Source: Bradyrhizobium sp. SZCCT0231
GTDB taxonomy: Bacteria; Pseudomonadota; Alphaproteobacteria; Rhizobiales; Xanthobacteraceae
Assembly: GCF_018130245.1 (NCBI RefSeq)
Contig: NZ_JAFCKP010000001.1
Coordinates: forward strand, 496,001-560,000
DNA length: 64,000 nucleotides
Direction of reading: 5' to 3'
In this document: piece after piece, positions 18,929 to 28,134 of the stretch
Layout of the letters: each line of letters starts with the position of its first letter
Position numbering within the stretch: the first letter of the stretch is position 1
Program-made: the position numbers and the translations under genes
Notes under the pieces: generated by a model
The model's input: only the letters and a program-made list of their open reading frames with translations
Databases searched by the model: none
Told to the model about the DNA's origin: nothing

Positions 18929-19060
18929 CCTCGCCCCGCTTGCGGGGAGAGGTCGGCGCGAAGCGCCGGGTGAGGGGGGCTCTCCGCGAGTCCATCTGTC
19001 ACTATTTTCGCGGATGGAGCCCCTCACCCCAACCCTCTCCCCGTAAGAACGGGGAGAGGG
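18929..19060. repeat. Palindromic repeat, GGGGAGAGG type
   Basis: A composite of hairpins filling the gap between the convergent M20 and phosphate-transporter genes. It contains a first imperfect hairpin CCTCGCCCCGC / GCGGGGAGAGG, an inverted pair GGGTGAGGGG (18968-18977) / CCCCTCACCC (19020-19029), and a terminal perfect 12-bp stem CCCTCTCCCCGT / ACGGGGAGAGGG with an AAGA loop. It may stop transcription from both sides although it lacks a T run. A related element is at 55662-55834. Confidence 0.75.
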
Positions 19061-19068
19061 AGAGGCTC

Positions 19069-20697
19069 TCAGAACATCCGCGAGAAGATCACGTAGAGCG
19101 TGGCCGAGAGCATGATCGCGCAGGGCAGCGTCAGCACCCAAGCCATCAGCAGGTTGCGGATGGTCGACCATTGCAGGCCTGAACCGTTCGCCGCCATGGT
19201 GCCGGCGACGCCCGACGACAACACATGCGTGGTGGAGACCGGCAGGCCGAACACGTCGGCGGCGCCGATCGTGGCCGCGGCAACGAGCTCGGCGGACGCT
19301 CCTTGCGCGTAGGTGAGATGGGACTTGCCGATCTTCTCGCCGACCGTGATCACGATGCGCTTCCAGCCGATCATGGTGCCGAGGCCGAGCGCGATGGCGA
19401 CCGCGATCTTCACCCAGTTGGGGATGAACTTCGTGGCGGCGTCGAGCGAGCCCTTGTAGGCGTTCAAGGTCGCGATCTCCTCCTTGTTGAGATCGTTCTC
19501 CTTGTCCTTCATCAGGAACCGGATCGCTTCCGCGGTCATGTACATGTCGTTGCGGGTGTTGCCGACGGCTTCCGCCGGCACCTTGTTCAGCGTGCCGTAC
19601 TTGGCGACCTGATCGCCGACGTCCTTCACCAGCACCGCGAGCGAGGGATAGGTGCCCTCGTTGATGTGGCGCAGCGTGATGTACTGCGTCACGGCGGGGC
19701 GGGGATCGCCGATGATGCTGTGGCCGGCGCCCTTCGCCGAGATCACCTTGGCGGCGGCATCCGAGGTCTTCTGGAACTGGACGACCTGGGATTCCGGCAG
19801 CGCGCGGTTGAGCGCGTAGGCCGTCGGCACGGTGCCGATCAGGATCAGCATGATCAGGCCCATGCCCTTCTGGCCGTCGTTCGAGCCGTGCGCGAAGCTG
19901 ACGCCGGTGCAGGTTGCGATCAGCAGGCCGCGGATCCAGAGCGGCGGCGCCTTGTTGCCTTCGGGCGCGGAATAGAGCGCCGGGTTGCGCACGATGAACT
20001 TGAGCAGCAGCAACAGCGTGGCGGCGCAGATGAAGCCGAACAGGGGCGACAGCAGCAGCGCGTAGCCGATCTCGGTCGCCTTGGTCCAGTCCACGCCCGA
20101 GGTGCCGTCGCGGCCGCGCATGACGGCGTTGGCGACGCCGACGCCGATGATCGAGCCGATCAGCGTGTGCGAGGAGGAGGCGGGCAGGCCGAAGAACCAG
20201 GTGCCGAGATTCCACAGGATCGCGGCGATCAGCAGCGCGAACACCATGGCGAAGCCGGCGCTGGAGCCGACCTGGAGGATCAGCTCGACCGGCAGCAGCG
20301 AGACGATGCCGAAGGCGACCGCGCCGGAGGACAGCAGCACGCCGAGGAAGTTGAAGAAGCCCGACCACATCACCGCGACTTCGGCCGGCAGCGAATGGGT
20401 GTAGATGACCGTGGCCACCGCATTGGCAGTGTCGTGGAAGCCGTTGACGAACTCGAAGCCGAGCGCGATCAGGAGCGCAACGAACAGGAGGATGTAGGGC
20501 AGGTAGGTCGTCACCCGCGCGCCGGTGTCGCTGACGTCGACATAGATGCTGTAGGCGACGAACAGCAGGCCCGCGGCGAGGACGCCGAAGAACAGGATCA
20601 TCGTCAGCGGATTGAAGCCCTTGTCGAGATTTGGCCGCGAGGCCGGCTGGACGGGCGCGGGATCTGCTGCCGCGCGGTCGAATGCTACATCGGTCAT
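19069..20697 (-). CDS. pit: Inorganic phosphate transporter, PiT family
   Basis: A 542-residue PiT-family permease with two copies of the family signature. The first is GFEFVNGFHDTANAVATVIYT near residue 95 and the second is FAHGSNDGQKGMGLI near residue 275. About ten to twelve membrane helices surround a long soluble loop at about residues 330-430. PiT permeases take up phosphate, often as a metal-phosphate complex, driven by protons. The ATG at 20697 has a good ribosome site (AAGGGG). I looked for a Pho box upstream and found none convincing. Confidence 0.92.
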   Translation of the reverse strand: MTDVAFDRAAADPAPVQPASRPNLDKGFNPLTMILFFGVLAAGLLFVAYSIYVDVSDTGARVTTYLPYILLFVALLIALGFEFVNGFHDTANAVATVIYTHSLPAEVAVMWSGFFNFLGVLLSSGAVAFGIVSLLPVELILQVGSSAGFAMVFALLIAAILWNLGTWFFGLPASSSHTLIGSIIGVGVANAVMRGRDGTSGVDWTKATEIGYALLLSPLFGFICAATLLLLLKFIVRNPALYSAPEGNKAPPLWIRGLLIATCTGVSFAHGSNDGQKGMGLIMLILIGTVPTAYALNRALPESQVVQFQKTSDAAAKVISAKGAGHSIIGDPRPAVTQYITLRHINEGTYPSLAVLVKDVGDQVAKYGTLNKVPAEAVGNTRNDMYMTAEAIRFLMKDKENDLNKEEIATLNAYKGSLDAATKFIPNWVKIAVAIALGLGTMIGWKRIVITVGEKIGKSHLTYAQGASAELVAAATIGAADVFGLPVSTTHVLSSGVAGTMAANGSGLQWSTIRNLLMAWVLTLPCAIMLSATLYVIFSRMF

Positions 20698-20814
20698 GTC
20701 TGGACGCCCCTTAACTTTCAGGTAAGGGTATTGTCCGCGATGGATTTGAAGGCTGCATGACAACCGAGGCGTGAAAACCGCTTTCATGCCAGCATGCCGT
20801 TTTCCTGTCAGTAC

Positions 20815-22209
20815 TTAGGCAGCTCGTGCGGCCTTCTTCTGCAAGCCGGCGGCGATCTTCAAATCCTCGACAAAGCGCTGATACTCCAGCACCTTGGCTT
20901 CCGGATCGGGCAGCCGCAGCAGATAGGACGGATGCACCGTCACGAGCGCCTTGCGTCCGTCGGGAAGATCGATCAACCGACCGCGGTTCTTGCCGATAGG
21001 GGTGATCTTGCCGAATACGCTCTGCGCTGCAGTTGCGCCCATCGCCACGATGAGATCCGGCTGGATTGCCGAAACTTCCCGCTCATACCATTGCCGGCAC
21101 GCCCGGATCTCAGGTGTGTTCGGCTTCTGGTGCAGGCGAATTTTTCCGCGCGGCACGAATTTGAAGTGCTTCACGGCATTGGTGACATAGACCTTCTTGC
21201 GGTCGACGCCGGCTTCCTCCAGCGCGCGGTCGAGCATCTGGCCGGCCGGACCGACGAAGGGATGGCCGGCGAGGTCTTCCTTGTCGCCGGGCTGCTCGCC
21301 GACCAGCATGATGTTGGCATTCTCAGGGCCCTCGCCGAACACGGTCTGCGTCGCGTCCTTGTAGAGATGGCAGGCGCGGCAATGCGCGGCCTCCTCGCGG
21401 AGCGTTTCGAGATCGTCGGCAGCTGGCTTGCGTTTCATCGGAGTCTCCGGCCGCTGGACGATGCGTCCGCCGGTCCAGCGTTCGGCGTCAGCGAGCAGAG
21501 GTCCAAGTATCGATGCGTCCTCGAGGTTCCTCCGGCGTTTCACCGGCGCGTCGGTCGTCGTCAGGCGGTCGGGTTGGAAATGGCGCCGCCAGGTTTCTTC
21601 CAGGCGGCCGGGGGCCGGCCGCTCCGTCCGGCTGATCCCCGGCGTGAATGAGATCGCGTGACCGTCCCAATGGGCACAAACGTCGGGCGTGAGGATGGAC
21701 CAGGGCATGTCGGCAAAACGACGCGCAAAGAACGGTGCGGCGAATGCGACGATATGATGCTCCGGCTCAAACCAGGCGGCGTAATGCGCCTTCTGCTCGC
21801 GCCCGATCTCGCGGAAGCGGACGAGATCGCGCATCCGCTGCGCATCGCGCTGCACCGCGCCTGCCATCGTGGTTGCCTGCGCTACGTCGGGATCACTCAT
21901 CGTTGCGAGCAGGTCGTGATCGGCCTTCAATCGCCAGAGCAGGCGATAGAGCAGAGCAAAACGCTCGTCGCCGCGATACAGGATCGCGATGCGGGCAAGC
22001 TCGATGAAATTGGCCGGCACGGTGAACGTGCTCTCGGTTTCGATCGGCGGAAGGCTCGGCGCTTCGGACAGGCCAGGTCCCAGGTCTTTCGTTTGGCCTT
22101 GCACGTGCCACTCCACGTCCGCCGGGGCGACGTGGTGCAGCGCGAATGCGCGTGCGGCTTTGCGCCAGCCGTCGAAATCGGTCTGGCTGTCCAGGGTGAT
22201 GAGGTACAT
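20815..22209 (-). CDS. UdgX-like uracil-DNA glycosylase with DUF4130 domain
   Basis: A 464-residue fusion. Residues 1-240 look like a DUF4130-type domain with little known function. Residues about 250-464 are a family-4/UdgX uracil-DNA glycosylase: Fe-S cysteines C277 and C280, GEQPGDKEDLAGHPFVGPAG at about 304-323, and the UdgX-type loop RGKIRLH with H360, the residue that links covalently to DNA in mycobacterial UdgX. H348 sits where family-4 enzymes have a cysteine, and C371 follows. The start at 22209 begins the conserved N terminus. It diverges from imuA across a LexA box. Confidence 0.85.
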   Translation of the reverse strand: MYLITLDSQTDFDGWRKAARAFALHHVAPADVEWHVQGQTKDLGPGLSEAPSLPPIETESTFTVPANFIELARIAILYRGDERFALLYRLLWRLKADHDLLATMSDPDVAQATTMAGAVQRDAQRMRDLVRFREIGREQKAHYAAWFEPEHHIVAFAAPFFARRFADMPWSILTPDVCAHWDGHAISFTPGISRTERPAPGRLEETWRRHFQPDRLTTTDAPVKRRRNLEDASILGPLLADAERWTGGRIVQRPETPMKRKPAADDLETLREEAAHCRACHLYKDATQTVFGEGPENANIMLVGEQPGDKEDLAGHPFVGPAGQMLDRALEEAGVDRKKVYVTNAVKHFKFVPRGKIRLHQKPNTPEIRACRQWYEREVSAIQPDLIVAMGATAAQSVFGKITPIGKNRGRLIDLPDGRKALVTVHPSYLLRLPDPEAKVLEYQRFVEDLKIAAGLQKKAARAA

Positions 22210-22294
22210 GGCACATGAATCCTCTTGATTTCGCTCATGAATCCGACTGAGCGCCAATTCGATTGACTCTCGGGCCGCTGTTAGCTTTATATTA

Positions 22295-22309
22295 GAACAT
22301 ATCATGAAC
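22295..22309. promoter_or_regulatory. LexA (SOS) box between udgX and imuA
   Basis: The direct repeat GAAC-N7-GAAC (spacer ATATCAT) matches the alphaproteobacterial LexA box. It lies 67 bases upstream of the imuA ATG and 86 bases from the udgX-like start on the other strand, within an AT-rich patch. The box very likely puts imuA-imuB-dnaE2 under SOS control and, from its position, could also control the divergent glycosylase. Confidence 0.85.
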
Positions 22310-22325
22310 AAATGAGCCAGCCGCA

Positions 22326-22345
22326 GGTTCTTATTTTTGAGAACC
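22326..22345. promoter_or_regulatory. Inverted repeat in the imuA leader
   Basis: GGTTCT-N8-AGAACC, a perfect 6-bp inverted repeat, lies between the LexA box and the imuA ribosome site (GAAGGAG at 22361). It contains GTTC and GAAC half-sites in inverted order, so it may be a second protein site or a 5' leader hairpin. No function is assigned. Confidence 0.4.
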
Positions 22346-22375
22346 TCGGCAATCACCTCTGAAGGAGCGGCGAGC

Positions 22376-23164
22376 ATGAGCGGCGCACGTGGAAGCGCGC
22401 TTGCGATCTTGCGCGGCCAGATCGAGCGCATCGAGACGGCGGAGATCGTGCATCAGCGCGATCGCGTCGCGCTCGGCCACAGCGAGGCCGATAGCGCGCT
22501 GAAGGGCGGGCTCGCGCGCGCGGCGATCCACGAGGTGTTTTGCGAGGGGCGCCAGGGCGCGGCCGCGACGGGTTTTGTCACCGGGCTTGCGGGACGCGTG
22601 AGCGCGCGCCGGCCGCTGCTGTGGGTGCGGCAGGATTTTTCGGAAATCGAAACCGGCGCGCTGTCGATGAGCGGGCTCGCCGAGCTCGGCCTCGATCCGC
22701 GCCGCGTGGTGATGGTGCGCGCCGCCGATGTCGAGAGTGCGCTGCGCACCTCGGCCGACGCGCTCGCCTGCGATGCGCTGGGTGCGGTCGTGCTCGAGCT
22801 CTGGGGTGAGATCAGGCAGTTCGATCTCGTGGCGAGCCGCAAGCTGACGCTGGCCGCGCAAGGCTCCGGCGTCACCGGCCTCTTATTGCGCATGGCCGCG
22901 CAGCCGCTGCCTTCGACCGCGGAGACCAGGTGGATGCTGCGTGCGGCACATTCACCGCCGGGCTCGGTGTGGAGTGCCTGGGGCGCGCCGGTGTTCGATG
23001 CCGAGCTCTTGCGCAATCGTCATGGCCCGTGCGGCCGGTGGATCATGGAATGGAATTGTGATGAGTGCCAATTCAGTGAACCGTCGACGTATCCTCAGCC
23101 TGTGGCTGCCGCGCCTGCCCATCGACAGGATCCAGCGGTTCTTCAACAGCGCCGGGCTGGGTAA
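22376..23164 (+). CDS. imuA: ImuA, SOS mutagenesis cassette protein
   Basis: A 262-residue ImuA, a RecA/SulA-like accessory factor of the ImuA-ImuB-DnaE2 translesion complex. The RecA-like core is seen in HEVFCEGRQGAAATGFVTGLA and in LGAVVLELWGEIRQFDLVASRKLTLAA, with C-terminal GRWIMEWNCDE. The Walker A lysine of true RecA is absent, as is usual for ImuA. The ATG at 22376 is preceded by the strong GAAGGAG site. Its 3' end overlaps imuB by 104 bases, and a LexA box lies upstream. Confidence 0.88.
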   Translation: MSGARGSALAILRGQIERIETAEIVHQRDRVALGHSEADSALKGGLARAAIHEVFCEGRQGAAATGFVTGLAGRVSARRPLLWVRQDFSEIETGALSMSGLAELGLDPRRVVMVRAADVESALRTSADALACDALGAVVLELWGEIRQFDLVASRKLTLAAQGSGVTGLLLRMAAQPLPSTAETRWMLRAAHSPPGSVWSAWGAPVFDAELLRNRHGPCGRWIMEWNCDECQFSEPSTYPQPVAAAPAHRQDPAVLQQRRAG

Positions 23165-24656
23165 AACCAATCATGAGCCGAGCATCGTCGTCATCAAGGA
23201 CAACAATGCGCTGGTGATCCATGCGCTGGACGAGGCCGCCGAGCGCCTCGGCCTGTATATCGGTCAGCCGCTCGCCAATGCGCGGGCGATGTGTCCGGAC
23301 TTGCGTGTGTTCGACGCCGACCCTGTCGCTGATGCGAAGACGCTCAGCGACATCGCCGATTGGTGCGACCGCTTCACGCCGCTGGTGGCGCTCGATCCGC
23401 CGCATGGGCTGTTCCTCGATATCACCGGTTGCGCGCATCTGTTCGGCGGCGAAGCTGCGCTGTTGCAGACACTGGTCCGCGCGCTTGCACGTCAGGGCTT
23501 TGCCGTCAGCGCGGCGATCGCCGGCACGTCGGTCTGCGCGCGCACGCTGACGCGGCAGGCGACAGGCACCATCGTGGCCGATGGCGGGGAGGCGGAGGCG
23601 ATCAGTCCATTTCCGGTCTCCGCGCTCGGTGCGGGCGAGGCCATCACCACCGGCCTGCGTCGCGCCGGCCTGAAGACCATCGGCGATGTCGCCTCGCGCG
23701 AGCCGCACGAGATCACGGCGCGGTTCGGCGCGCGTTTCTCCACGCTGCTCGCGCATGCGCTGGGGCAGGGCGATGCGCCGATCAACCCGCGCAAGCCATT
23801 GCCCGATTACATCGTGGAGAAGCGCTTTGCCGAGCCGATCGCGACCGACACCATGATCGCGATGACGCTGTCGCGGCTTGCCGACACGTTGATTGCGTCC
23901 ATGGAGAAGCAGGGCAAGGGCGCGCGCCGTCTCGAAGCGGCCTTCTTCCGCACCGACGGCGTGGTGCGCGCGATCACGGTCGAGACCGGACGTCCGGTGA
24001 CGCGAAGCGCCGTGATCGACCGGCTGTTCCGCGAGCGCCTCGATGCGCTCGCCGATCCGCTCGATCCCGGCTTCGGCTTCGACATGGTGCGGCTGTCGGC
24101 GAGCCGCACCGAGATCGTGGTTCAGGAGCAGCGCGACCTCGACGCGCATGTCCACGACAATGACGAGCTCGCTGCGCTGATCGACCGCATCGCCGCCCGC
24201 ATCGGCGGAAAGCGCGTCGTCGTTCATCTGCCGCAGGACACCCATATCCCCGAACGCGCGGTTTGGTCCGCCCCCGCCCAGCATCATCTCACTGCTGCCA
24301 TGCAGGCCGAATGGCCTGTTCGTACCGAGAGCGAGCCGCCGCTGCGTCCCTTAAGGCTGTTCGACAAGCCGGAGCCGATCAAGGTGCCGTTCGCGACCGT
24401 GCCGGATGGCCCGCCGCATCAATTCACCTGGCGCCGTGCGCTGCATGCGGTGGTGCGGGTGGAGGGGCCCGAGCGCATCGCCATGGAATGGTGGCGGCAG
24501 GACGGCAAGCAGCTGACGCGGGATTATTTTCGCATCGAGGATGCCGAAGGCCTGCGCTTCTGGATCTTTCGCGACGGTCTCTACGAGGGAGAGGTGTTCG
24601 ACGGCGACGGCAAGCCCGCTTCTCCCGGCTGGTATGTGCACGGTCTCTTCGCATGA
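23061..24656 (+). CDS. imuB: ImuB, Y-family polymerase-like protein
   Basis: A 531-residue ImuB, a Y-family DNA polymerase paralogue known to lack the catalytic acidic residues and to act as the hub between the beta clamp, ImuA and DnaE2. Fold regions seen: RRILSLWLPRLPIDRIQRF at the N terminus, PPHGLFLDITGCAHLFGGE at about residue 115, and a C-terminal tail. The ATG at 23061 begins the conserved N terminus; longer in-frame starts lie deep inside imuA. It overlaps dnaE2 by 4 bases (ATGA). Confidence 0.92.
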   Translation: MSANSVNRRRILSLWLPRLPIDRIQRFFNSAGLGKTNHEPSIVVIKDNNALVIHALDEAAERLGLYIGQPLANARAMCPDLRVFDADPVADAKTLSDIADWCDRFTPLVALDPPHGLFLDITGCAHLFGGEAALLQTLVRALARQGFAVSAAIAGTSVCARTLTRQATGTIVADGGEAEAISPFPVSALGAGEAITTGLRRAGLKTIGDVASREPHEITARFGARFSTLLAHALGQGDAPINPRKPLPDYIVEKRFAEPIATDTMIAMTLSRLADTLIASMEKQGKGARRLEAAFFRTDGVVRAITVETGRPVTRSAVIDRLFRERLDALADPLDPGFGFDMVRLSASRTEIVVQEQRDLDAHVHDNDELAALIDRIAARIGGKRVVVHLPQDTHIPERAVWSAPAQHHLTAAMQAEWPVRTESEPPLRPLRLFDKPEPIKVPFATVPDGPPHQFTWRRALHAVVRVEGPERIAMEWWRQDGKQLTRDYFRIEDAEGLRFWIFRDGLYEGEVFDGDGKPASPGWYVHGLFA

Positions 24657-27600
24657 ATACGCCCGCCTATGCCGAGATCGGCATCACCACAAACTTCTCC
24701 TTCCTGCGCGGCGGCTCGGACCCGCGCGCCTATGTGCATCAGGCCAGCATCCTTGGCATCCCCGCGATCGGCATCGCCGACCACAACACGCTCGCCGGCG
24801 TGGTGCGGGCCTACAAGGAGCTCGACAATGACAAGGTGCTGCACAAGCCGAAACTGCTGATCGGCGCGCGCATCGTCTTCATCGACGGCACGCCCGACAT
24901 CCTGGTCTATCCGCGCGACCGCGCCGCCTATGGCCGGCTCTGTCAGCTCCTCACAAGGGGCAAGCGCGGCGACGACATCATGCGGATCGAGAAGGGCGAG
25001 TGCCATCTCACCTTCGCTGATCTTCTCGAGTTCTCGGAAGGCCAGCTCCTGGTCTTGACGCTGCCGCATCGCTTCGATCCGGCGCAGGCGCTGGATGTTC
25101 TCGCAAAGCTTAGGGATAGTCGTGCCGAGGACGTGTGGCTGGCGGCGAGCCTGATCTATCGCGGCGACGACCGGCGGCGCCTCTCGCGGCTCGATGATCT
25201 CGCGGCAAAAGCAAGGGTGCCGCTGCTCGCGACCAACGAGGTGCTCTATCACCATCCCGCGCGCCGTCCTCTCCAGGACGTGCTGACCTGCATCCGGGAA
25301 AAGACCACGATCGCGGCGGTCGGGAAGAAGCTGGAAGCCAATGCCGAGCGGTTCCTGAAGACGCCGCGCGAGATGGCGCGGCTGTTCCGCGATTTCCCCG
25401 AGGCGATCGCGGAGACCATGCGCTTTGCGGACAGGATCGACTTCTCGCTCGACCAGCTCAAATACCAGTACCCGGACGAGCCGGTGCCGCCGGGCAAGAC
25501 TGCACAGGGACATCTGGAGGATCTGACCTGGGCCGGCGTGAAGAAATATTTCAACGACGATATCGACGACAAGCTGCGCGCCACGCTGAAGAAAGAGCTC
25601 GCGCTGATCGCCGAGCTGAAATACGCGCATTACTTCCTCACCGTGCACGACATCGTCCACTACGCGCGCAGCCAGAACATTTTGTGCCAGGGGCGGGGAT
25701 CGGCGGCGAACTCGGCCGTGTGCTACGTGCTCGGCATCACCTCGGTCGACCCGACCAAGGTCGATCTGTTGTTCGAGCGCTTCATCTCCAAGGAACGGCT
25801 GGAGCCGCCCGACATCGACGTCGATTTCGAGCATTCGCGGCGCGAGGAGGTGATGCAATATGTCTACCGCCGCTATGGCCGCCACCGCGCCGCGATCATC
25901 GCCACCGTCATCCACTACCGCCCGCGCAGCGCCATCCGCGATGTCGGCAAGGCGCTCGGCCTGACCGAGGACGTCACCGTCGCGCTCGCCGACACCGTCT
26001 GGGGCAGCTGGGGCAAGGGTCTCAACGACATGCAGGTCAGGCAGGCCGGGCTCGATCCGCAAAACCCCATGATCAACCTCGCGGTCGAGCTTGCGACCGA
26101 GCTGATCGAATTCCCGCGCCATCTCTCCCAGCATGTCGGCGGCTATGTGCTGACGCAGGACCGGCTCGACACCTACGTGCCGATCGGCAATGCCGCGATG
26201 GACGACCGCACCTTCATCGAATGGGACAAGGACGACGTCGATGCGCTTCATATGATGAAGGTCGACGTGCTGGCGCTGGGCATGCTGACCTGCATCAGGA
26301 AGTGTTTTGACTTGATCGCAAATCACAAGGGTGAGCGTTACGTGCTGGCGAGCGTCCCGCAGGACGATCCCAGAGTTTACGACATGCTGTGTGCCGGGGA
26401 GTCGCTCGGCGTGTTCCAGGTCGAGAGCCGCGCCCAGATGAACATGCTGCCGCGCCTGAAGCCGCGGACCTTCTACGATCTCGTCATCGAAGTCGCGATC
26501 GTGCGGCCGGGGCCGATCCAGGGCGACATGGTGCATCCTTACTTAAGGCGGCGGAACGGGCTCGAGAAGGTGAGCTATCCCGCGCCGTCACCGGAGCATG
26601 GCGACAAGGACGAACTCTACAAGGTGCTGCACAAGACGCTCGGGGTTCCGCTGTTCCAGGAGCAGGCGATGCGCATTGCGATCGAGGCCGCGCACTTCAC
26701 CTCGGAGGAAGCCAACGGCCTGCGCCGCTCGATGGCGACATTCCGCAATGTCGGCACCATCGGCCAATACGAGGAGAAGCTGATCGGCAACATGGTCGCG
26801 CGCGGCTACGACCCCAATTTCGCCAGAAGCTGCTTTGACCAGATCAAGGGGTTTGGCTCCTACGGTTTTCCTGAGAGCCATGCCGCGAGCTTTGCACAGC
26901 TGGTCTACATTTCGTCGTGGCTGAAGCACTACCATCCCGACGCCTTCTGCTGCGGTCTGTTGAACTCGCAGCCGATGGGCTTTTATGCGCCGGCGCAGAT
27001 CGTCGGCGATGCCCGCAAGAACGGCGTCGAAGTGCGCGACATCGATGTGTCCTACAGCTTTGCGCAGAACACGCTGGAGAACACTGGCGGAGAATATTGT
27101 GCCGTGCGCCTCGGCTTTCGCCAGATCGACGGTTTTCACTGGCTGGATGAAGATGAGGAGAGGCTGAAACGCTCCCAGCTGTCATTCCGGGGCGCGCCGA
27201 AAGGCGCGAGCCCGGAATCCATCGGGCCGCATACGCCAGGCGGAATGGATTCCGGGTTCGTCGCTGACGCGACGCCCCGGAATGACGTCGAAAAGGACTG
27301 GGCCGACCTCATCGTCGCCGCCCGCAACCGCCGACCCTTCACCTCGCTGGAAGATTTTGCCCGCGACACCGGCCTGCCCAAGCGCGCGCTGATCCTGCTG
27401 GCCGATGCCGACGCGTTCCGCTCGCTCGGGCTCGACCGCCGCGAGGCGTTGTGGCAGGTGCGGCGGCTGCCCGACGACGTGCCGCTGCCGCTGTTCGAGG
27501 CGGCGACCGCGCGCGAGCAGCCGGACGAAGGCGCAAAGCCGCTGCCGGTGATGCCGCGCGCCGAGCAGGTGGTCGCGGACTACCAGACCATCCGGCTGTC

Positions 27601-28108
27601 GCTGAAGGGCCATCCGATGGAATTTTTGCGCGAGATGTTTACGCGCGAGCGCATCGTCGCCTGCAAGGACATCAGCCATGAGAACGAGCGGCGCCGCGTC
27701 CGCTGCGCCGGCGTGGTCCTGGTCCGGCAGCGGCCGGGCAGCGCCAGCGGCGTCGTGTTCATGACGCTGGAGGACGAAACCGGCATCGCCAATGTCGTGG
27801 TGTGGCCCAAGATCATGGAGCAGTACCGGAAAGAAGTGATGGGCGCGCGCCTCATCCTGGTCGAGGGCTATATCCAGAGCAGCCCCGAGAAGGTGACACA
27901 TCTCATCGCCCAGCGCATGGTCGACCGCTCGCACGATCTGGTCGGCCTCGCCAACGATGCGCTCAGCCGCAAGCATCCGGTGCCGTCAGGCGCGACCGTG
28001 GTCGAACCGCTGAACGAAGACCCTCGCGCGCTTACGGACATGCCAGCGCAAAAAATCCGTCACCCCCGCAACGTCCGCATCCTGCCGCCGTCGCGGGATT
28101 TTCATTGA
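24653..28108 (+). CDS. dnaE2: Error-prone DNA polymerase DnaE2 (ImuC)
   Basis: A 1151-residue C-family polymerase of the DnaE2 type. It has an N-terminal PHP domain (EIGITTNFSFLRGGSDPRAYV; GIADHNTLAG), the palm acidic motif PDIDVDFEHSRREE at about residues 385-400, a third Asp in MMKVDVLALGML, and a C-terminal OB fold at about 1000-1100. It copies past DNA lesions during the SOS response with ImuA and ImuB. The start at 24653 overlaps the imuB stop as ATGA. Residues about 843-878 are translated from a nested palindromic element at 27181-27286, inserted in frame, and look foreign to the family. Confidence 0.94.
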   Translation: MNTPAYAEIGITTNFSFLRGGSDPRAYVHQASILGIPAIGIADHNTLAGVVRAYKELDNDKVLHKPKLLIGARIVFIDGTPDILVYPRDRAAYGRLCQLLTRGKRGDDIMRIEKGECHLTFADLLEFSEGQLLVLTLPHRFDPAQALDVLAKLRDSRAEDVWLAASLIYRGDDRRRLSRLDDLAAKARVPLLATNEVLYHHPARRPLQDVLTCIREKTTIAAVGKKLEANAERFLKTPREMARLFRDFPEAIAETMRFADRIDFSLDQLKYQYPDEPVPPGKTAQGHLEDLTWAGVKKYFNDDIDDKLRATLKKELALIAELKYAHYFLTVHDIVHYARSQNILCQGRGSAANSAVCYVLGITSVDPTKVDLLFERFISKERLEPPDIDVDFEHSRREEVMQYVYRRYGRHRAAIIATVIHYRPRSAIRDVGKALGLTEDVTVALADTVWGSWGKGLNDMQVRQAGLDPQNPMINLAVELATELIEFPRHLSQHVGGYVLTQDRLDTYVPIGNAAMDDRTFIEWDKDDVDALHMMKVDVLALGMLTCIRKCFDLIANHKGERYVLASVPQDDPRVYDMLCAGESLGVFQVESRAQMNMLPRLKPRTFYDLVIEVAIVRPGPIQGDMVHPYLRRRNGLEKVSYPAPSPEHGDKDELYKVLHKTLGVPLFQEQAMRIAIEAAHFTSEEANGLRRSMATFRNVGTIGQYEEKLIGNMVARGYDPNFARSCFDQIKGFGSYGFPESHAASFAQLVYISSWLKHYHPDAFCCGLLNSQPMGFYAPAQIVGDARKNGVEVRDIDVSYSFAQNTLENTGGEYCAVRLGFRQIDGFHWLDEDEERLKRSQLSFRGAPKGASPESIGPHTPGGMDSGFVADATPRNDVEKDWADLIVAARNRRPFTSLEDFARDTGLPKRALILLADADAFRSLGLDRREALWQVRRLPDDVPLPLFEAATAREQPDEGAKPLPVMPRAEQVVADYQTIRLSLKGHPMEFLREMFTRERIVACKDISHENERRRVRCAGVVLVRQRPGSASGVVFMTLEDETGIANVVVWPKIMEQYRKEVMGARLILVEGYIQSSPEKVTHLIAQRMVDRSHDLVGLANDALSRKHPVPSGATVVEPLNEDPRALTDMPAQKIRHPRNVRILPPSRDFH
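27181..27286. repeat. Nested palindromic element inside dnaE2
   Basis: A 106-bp element with perfect 14-bp ends GTCATTCCGGGGCG / CGCCCCGGAATGAC and an inner perfect 12-bp pair CCCGGAATCCAT (27211-27222) / ATGGATTCCGGG (27245-27256). It lies within the dnaE2 reading frame and is read through without a stop. Its architecture matches the intergenic element at 29087-29175: GTCATT at the ends, with an inner palindrome containing AATCCA. That supports a mobile repeat, not a native domain. Confidence 0.85.
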
Positions 28109-28134
28109 GGCTCTTCGCCTCCAGCAAAGTTGCC

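Noticed and set aside
19225-20760. Long plus-strand open frame opposite the phosphate transporter
   Set aside because: Very rich in Arg, Asp, Gly and Gln with no family match, and antisense to an intact PiT gene.
20698-20814. Possible Pho box upstream of pit
   Set aside because: TGTCAT/TGACA-like words occur, but not with the 11-base spacing of a PhoB site.
24581-26536. Long minus-strand open frame opposite dnaE2
   Set aside because: Antisense to the conserved polymerase core; composition is that of a shadow frame.
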